Program-made: the position numbers and the translations under genes
Assembly (NCBI GenBank): GCA_025997215.1
Contig: BNUH01000002.1
Coordinates: forward strand, 1 to 64,000
Direction of reading: 5' to 3'
DNA: 64,000 bases
Origin: Clostridia bacterium
Lineage (GTDB): Bacteria > Bacillota_A > Clostridia > Christensenellales > Aristaeellaceae
The notes under the pieces: generated by a model
Database searches by the model: none
What the model was told of the DNA's origin: nothing
What the model saw: the letters and a program-made list of their open reading frames with translations, nothing else
Shown: positions 60,860 through 64,000 of the stretch, piece by piece
How the letters are laid out: every line of letters begins with the position of its first letter
How positions within the stretch are numbered: the first letter of the stretch is position 1

Positions 60860-63294
60860 TGATCAAGCGCAGGAACCGCATGGCGACACTGCTCGCGCTT
60901 CTTCTGACCGCGGCGATGCTCATAGCGCCGGCTGCGGGAATGGCTGCGGAAGTCGGCAGCGAGCCTATGGTATGGGGAACGGATCCGCTGAGCCAGAAGT
61001 TCAGCCCGTTTACGGCAGACACCGGGTATGATGTGGCTGTCGTGGATATGACGCAGGTTCCCATGCTGATGACCGACCGTGTCGGCGGCATCGTGTACAA
61101 CGCCATCGAGGGCGAGACGCGCTCGTACAACGGCGTGGACTATCTGTATAAGGGCGCCGTCGATACCTCGGTCGTGAAGGACGATGCGACCAATACGACC
61201 AAGTACACCGCGAAGATCAAGCCGGGCGTGCTGTTCTCCGACGGCGTTGAGGTGACGGCGGACGACATCATCTTCACGTATTATGTGTTTCTGGATCCCG
61301 CGTATATTGGCTCGACGACGCTGAATTCCTACCCGATCGTAGGATTGAAGGCGTACCTGTCGCAGACGCCGGACACGCTGTACGACAAGTACAACGCGCT
61401 GTTCGACGCCATCTACGAGGCTGGCCGCGACCATGATTGGTCCGAGTCGGACGGCTGGACGCAGGAACAGCAGGATGCGTTCTGGGCTATCCTGATCGAT
61501 ACCTGGACGCTGGATAACCAGGCGATCGTGGATTATGTTCTGGCCAACTACACCGATGCCTACGCCCAGGATCGTTTGGGCAAGACGCCCGAAGAGGTTA
61601 ACGGCAGCGTGGGCCTGCAGGTCGCATTCGGCATGCGGATGTGGGGATTCGGCGCGCTGGGCGAGGATGGCATCTTCAGCGGCGCTGTGTCTGGCAAGAC
61701 GTGGACGCTGGAGGGCGACGACCTCCCGGCCATCGCCGACTACTTCGAAGAGACTTACGCCGCGTATGAGGGCGACGCAGCGGCTTACTGGGAGACCGAG
61801 CAGGCCGACGGCAGCGACGTGCTGGAGACCGCGCGCAACGCGTTCATATCCAGCCAGGCACCGCTGGATACCGAGGCCGCAGAGGGCGGTGTGCCGAATA
61901 TCTCCGGTATTAAGAAGATCGACCAGTATACCATCGAAGTGACGACCAATGGCTATGAGGCTCCAGCGGTTTACAGCATCCTGGGTCTTAACATCGCGCC
62001 GATGCATTACTACGGCGATCCGGCGCAGTATGACTACGACAACAATCAGTTCGGGCATCCGCTCGGCGATCTGTCGCTGATCGATTCCAAGACGGCGGCA
62101 CCGCTTGGCGCTGGACCGTACAAGTTCATCAAGTACGAGAATCGTGTCGTATACTACGAGGCTAACGAGAATTACTACGGCGGCGAACCGCTGACCAAGT
62201 ATGTTCAATACAAGGAAACCGCCAACGCTGAAGTCGCACCCGGCGTTGCAACCGGGACGATCGACGGTGCCGAGTTGAGCGGCTCGAAGGCCAACTTCGC
62301 GCTGATCTCCGGATACAACAGCAACGGCGAGCCAACGGGCGACGTAATCACCACGTTTGCCGTGGATAACCTGGGCTACGGCTATATCGGCCTTAACGCC
62401 GACACCGTCAACGTAGGCGGGGTGCCGTTCTCACAGGAATCCCAGTATCTGCGCAAGGCGTTGGCCACCGTATTGGCGGTGTACCGCGACGTATCCATAG
62501 ATACGTTCTACGGCGACGCGGCCAGCATCATCAACTATCCCATCTCCAACACCTCCTGGGCAGCGCCTCAGGCGACCGATGAGGATTATAAGGTGGCCTT
62601 CTCGGTGGGCGTTGACGGAGCCGACCTATACACATCCGATATGTCCTCCGAGGATAAATATGCAGTGGCTATCGAGGCCGCCAAGCAGTATCTCCTCGCG
62701 GCGGGTTACACCTGGGACGACGCGACAGCCAAATTCACCGCCGCTCCGGAAGGCGCTAAACTGGAGTATGAGATCATCGTAGCCGCCAACGGCACCGGCG
62801 ATCATCCCAGCTTCGCCATCCTGACCGACGCGAATTATGCGCTCGCGACGCTTGGTATCAACCTGAAGATCAACGATCCGGCCGATTCGAATGAAATGTG
62901 GAACAAACTGGACGCCGGCACCCAGGAGCTGTGGTGCGCCGCGTGGCAGTCCACCATCGATCCGGATATGTACCAGGTCTATCATTCCAGCGGGATCGTG
63001 GGCAGAGGCGGCAGCGACAGCAACCATTATCACATCGATCTCCCCGAGCTGGATAAGCTGATCATCGACGCACGCCAGAGCGACGACCAGGCGTTCCGCA
63101 AGGCGACCTACAAGCAGGCGCTGGACATCATAGTGGATAACGCCGTCGAAATTCCGATCTATCAGCGCCAGAATCCGCGCGTATTCTCGACCGAGCGCGT
63201 GGCTATCGATACCATGACCCCGGACATCACCACCTACTGGGGCTGGCTGAACGACATCGAGCTGCTCCAGATGAATGCCAACATGGTAAAGTAA
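60859..63294 (+). CDS. oligopeptide-type ABC transporter substrate-binding protein (SBP_bac_5)
   Basis: 811 residues, long for the family (500-600). Signal peptide (~1-30, ending GMAAE) without a lipobox. Family 5 marks: VKPGVLFSDGVEVTADDIIFTY-type segment (IKPGVLFSDGVEVTADDI), GAGPYKFIKYE, and LWCAAWQSTIDPDMYQ near the end. An insertion between ~165 and 320 accounts for the length. The permease start follows at 63928, so the operon is peptide uptake. Confidence 0.88.
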   Translation: MIKRRNRMATLLALLLTAAMLIAPAAGMAAEVGSEPMVWGTDPLSQKFSPFTADTGYDVAVVDMTQVPMLMTDRVGGIVYNAIEGETRSYNGVDYLYKGAVDTSVVKDDATNTTKYTAKIKPGVLFSDGVEVTADDIIFTYYVFLDPAYIGSTTLNSYPIVGLKAYLSQTPDTLYDKYNALFDAIYEAGRDHDWSESDGWTQEQQDAFWAILIDTWTLDNQAIVDYVLANYTDAYAQDRLGKTPEEVNGSVGLQVAFGMRMWGFGALGEDGIFSGAVSGKTWTLEGDDLPAIADYFEETYAAYEGDAAAYWETEQADGSDVLETARNAFISSQAPLDTEAAEGGVPNISGIKKIDQYTIEVTTNGYEAPAVYSILGLNIAPMHYYGDPAQYDYDNNQFGHPLGDLSLIDSKTAAPLGAGPYKFIKYENRVVYYEANENYYGGEPLTKYVQYKETANAEVAPGVATGTIDGAELSGSKANFALISGYNSNGEPTGDVITTFAVDNLGYGYIGLNADTVNVGGVPFSQESQYLRKALATVLAVYRDVSIDTFYGDAASIINYPISNTSWAAPQATDEDYKVAFSVGVDGADLYTSDMSSEDKYAVAIEAAKQYLLAAGYTWDDATAKFTAAPEGAKLEYEIIVAANGTGDHPSFAILTDANYALATLGINLKINDPADSNEMWNKLDAGTQELWCAAWQSTIDPDMYQVYHSSGIVGRGGSDSNHYHIDLPELDKLIIDARQSDDQAFRKATYKQALDIIVDNAVEIPIYQRQNPRVFSTERVAIDTMTPDITTYWGWLNDIELLQMNANMVK

Positions 63295-63304
63295 TACTCG
63301 GGAT

Positions 63305-63338
63305 GCCAGAGGCGCGGCGACGCGCCTCTGGCTTATTT
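63305..63338 (+). terminator. hairpin after the binding-protein gene
   Basis: GCCAGAGGCGCG (63305-63316) pairs exactly with 63321-63332, loop GCGA, then TTATTTG. It can terminate or attenuate, giving more binding protein than permease. Confidence 0.8.
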
Positions 63339-63366
63339 GTAATCAGTTATACATCCGATGCATAAT
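63337..63366 (+). promoter_or_regulatory. possible promoter of the toxin-antitoxin pair
   Basis: TTGTAA (63337-63342), 18-nt spacer, CATAAT (63361-63366). It would start transcription ~18 nt before the toxin TTG. Confidence 0.5.
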
Positions 63367-63390
63367 GTTTATGTGTTGGGAGGCCTAAGA

Positions 63391-63645
63391 TTGGATGTTA
63401 TTCTAAGACGCGAAGCAGAAAGAGACTTAGACAAACTGAACCAGCCAATATATGGTAGGATTATTAGAGCATTGAAGTTGCTGGAAAGCGAACCGCCAAA
63501 GGGGGATATCACCCCGCTTACAGGGAGCAGTACATATAGGGCTCGAGTAGGCGGTTACCGGATAATATTCGAGATTGATAAAGGCCGAGTGGATGTTCAG
63601 TCAATAAAACCACGCGGTCAAGTGTACAAGGGGGGTAGAAAATGA
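63391..63645 (+). CDS. RelE/ParE-family toxin
   Basis: 84 residues from TTG 63391 (GGGAGG 7 nt upstream); ATG 63358 lacks a site. RelE-type pattern: VILRREAERDLDKLNQPIYGRIIRAL, then TPLTGSSTYRARVGGYRIIFEID and a basic end. Such proteins cut mRNA at the ribosome or block gyrase. The antitoxin follows with ATGA overlap, the reverse of the common order. Confidence 0.85.
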   Translation: MDVILRREAERDLDKLNQPIYGRIIRALKLLESEPPKGDITPLTGSSTYRARVGGYRIIFEIDKGRVDVQSIKPRGQVYKGGRK

Positions 63646-63899
63646 CCGCTGAGCGTAAGGAATTGCTGGATATTGTCGAAGCGATGCCTGAGGATGATGT
63701 AGTCTTCTTCCATCAGATTTATTTGCGTGTGTTTAAGGGTAGAACCGACGACGAATGTTATGACGACCCAATTATCATCGATCAGGATCTCGATGAAGAG
63801 GATCTGGCCATTTATGCAGAGCGCAAGGCACTCATTGAGCAAAACCCGGATGATTTCGTTTCGTTACAAGATTACCTTGCCAAGAGAGGCTTAGAATAA
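63642..63899 (+). CDS. antitoxin partner of the RelE-like toxin
   Basis: 85 residues, acidic, no clear DNA-binding fold at the N-terminus. MTAERKELLDIVEAMPEDDVVFFHQIYLRVF resembles the C-terminal or standalone antitoxins of RelE-type pairs. Overlaps the toxin by 4 bp, so stoichiometry is coupled. Confidence 0.7.
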   Translation: MTAERKELLDIVEAMPEDDVVFFHQIYLRVFKGRTDDECYDDPIIIDQDLDEEDLAIYAERKALIEQNPDDFVSLQDYLAKRGLE

Positions 63900-63927
63900 A
63901 TCTAACTCCGAGAGGCCGTGTTCCAAA

Positions 63928-64000
63928 ATGTGGAAATTCATCATCCGGCGTATCCTGCTCGCCATCGTCATAATCACGTTCGGGGCGCTGATATGCTACT
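63928..64000 (+). CDS. oligopeptide ABC transporter permease, N-terminus (partial)
   Basis: The 24 codons inside the window read MWKFIIRRILLAIVIITFGA, the start of DppB/OppB-type permeases (basic start then first membrane helix). It continues past the edge. It is 28 nt after the antitoxin. Confidence 0.8.
   Translation, partial: MWKFIIRRILLAIVIITFGALICY

Noticed and set aside
60670..62208. 512-residue minus-strand open frame
   Set aside because: Shadow antisense to the peptide-binding protein gene, whose signal peptide and family motifs are clear on plus.

Overview
The window looks like chromosomal DNA of a moderately GC-rich, strictly anaerobic, probably spore-forming member of the Clostridia (Bacillota). 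The evidence is AGGAGG-type ribosome sites, frequent TTG/GTG starts, SpoVT and YlmC/YmxH sporulation-family proteins, a trimeric-type [FeFe] hydrogenase operon, a clostridial flavodiiron-rubredoxin-reductase fusion, AzlCD, RapZ and a Firmicutes-style rpmH-rnpA-yidD-yidC-jag cluster. Genus cannot be told from the sequence.

Layout. 1-6.2 kb is accessory and decaying: three tRNA genes behind a consensus promoter, a fused prophage remnant, an MBOAT/DHHW acyl-transfer cassette whose MBOAT lost its catalytic core, a broken STAND-like NTPase/leucine-rich-repeat gene, and tRNA-Trp. 6.3-14.6 kb (minus strand) is housekeeping: two family-4-like uracil-DNA glycosylases, an ABC exporter, lysS-greA-dus, a ComEA-like protein and secG. 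14.8-24.5 kb (plus) has two tandem GLUG/beta-helix proteins with Pro/Cys-rich tails, secA, prfB with programmed frameshift, a GNAT-cyclase fusion, a Lit-like membrane protein and tsaD. 24.7-28.4 kb has azlCD and the flavodiiron fusion. 29.4-33.3 kb has an XRE regulator and the rpmH-jag operon. 33.3-36.7 kb (minus) has a jelly-roll surface-type protein, an alpha/beta hydrolase and rapZ. 36.7-43.2 kb has an Alr/methionine-gamma-lyase-like enzyme, an oxidoreductase, ylmC, nrdR, spoVT, and an ahcY-mtaD pair. 43.2-49.8 kb includes an aromatic amino-acid operon (pheA, fused aroE-aroK, aroQ, aminotransferase). 50-55.2 kb has substrate-binding proteins, pgi and an oxidoreductase. 55.2-59.4 kb is hydC-fdx-hydB-hydA. 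60.2-64 kb is an oligopeptide-type ABC operon interrupted by a toxin-antitoxin pair.

The most unusual material is mostly non-coding. (1) Two homologous ~630-660 bp elements, in opposite orientation at 28.4 and 59.5 kb, are built from long, hairpin-rich terminal inverted repeats with compensatory changes and carry no transposase. (2) Two ~90-nt three-tier hairpins (24.56 and 50.77 kb) share short sequence blocks and paired substitutions. (3) At least three genes have a good ribosome site in front of an in-frame ACG or ATT and no suitably placed ATG/GTG/TTG, suggesting near-cognate initiation. (4) The prfB frameshift stop is UAA rather than UGA. (5) The tandem GLUG-like proteins have no signal peptide. 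All functional assignments come from reading protein sequence and motifs; no database search was run.
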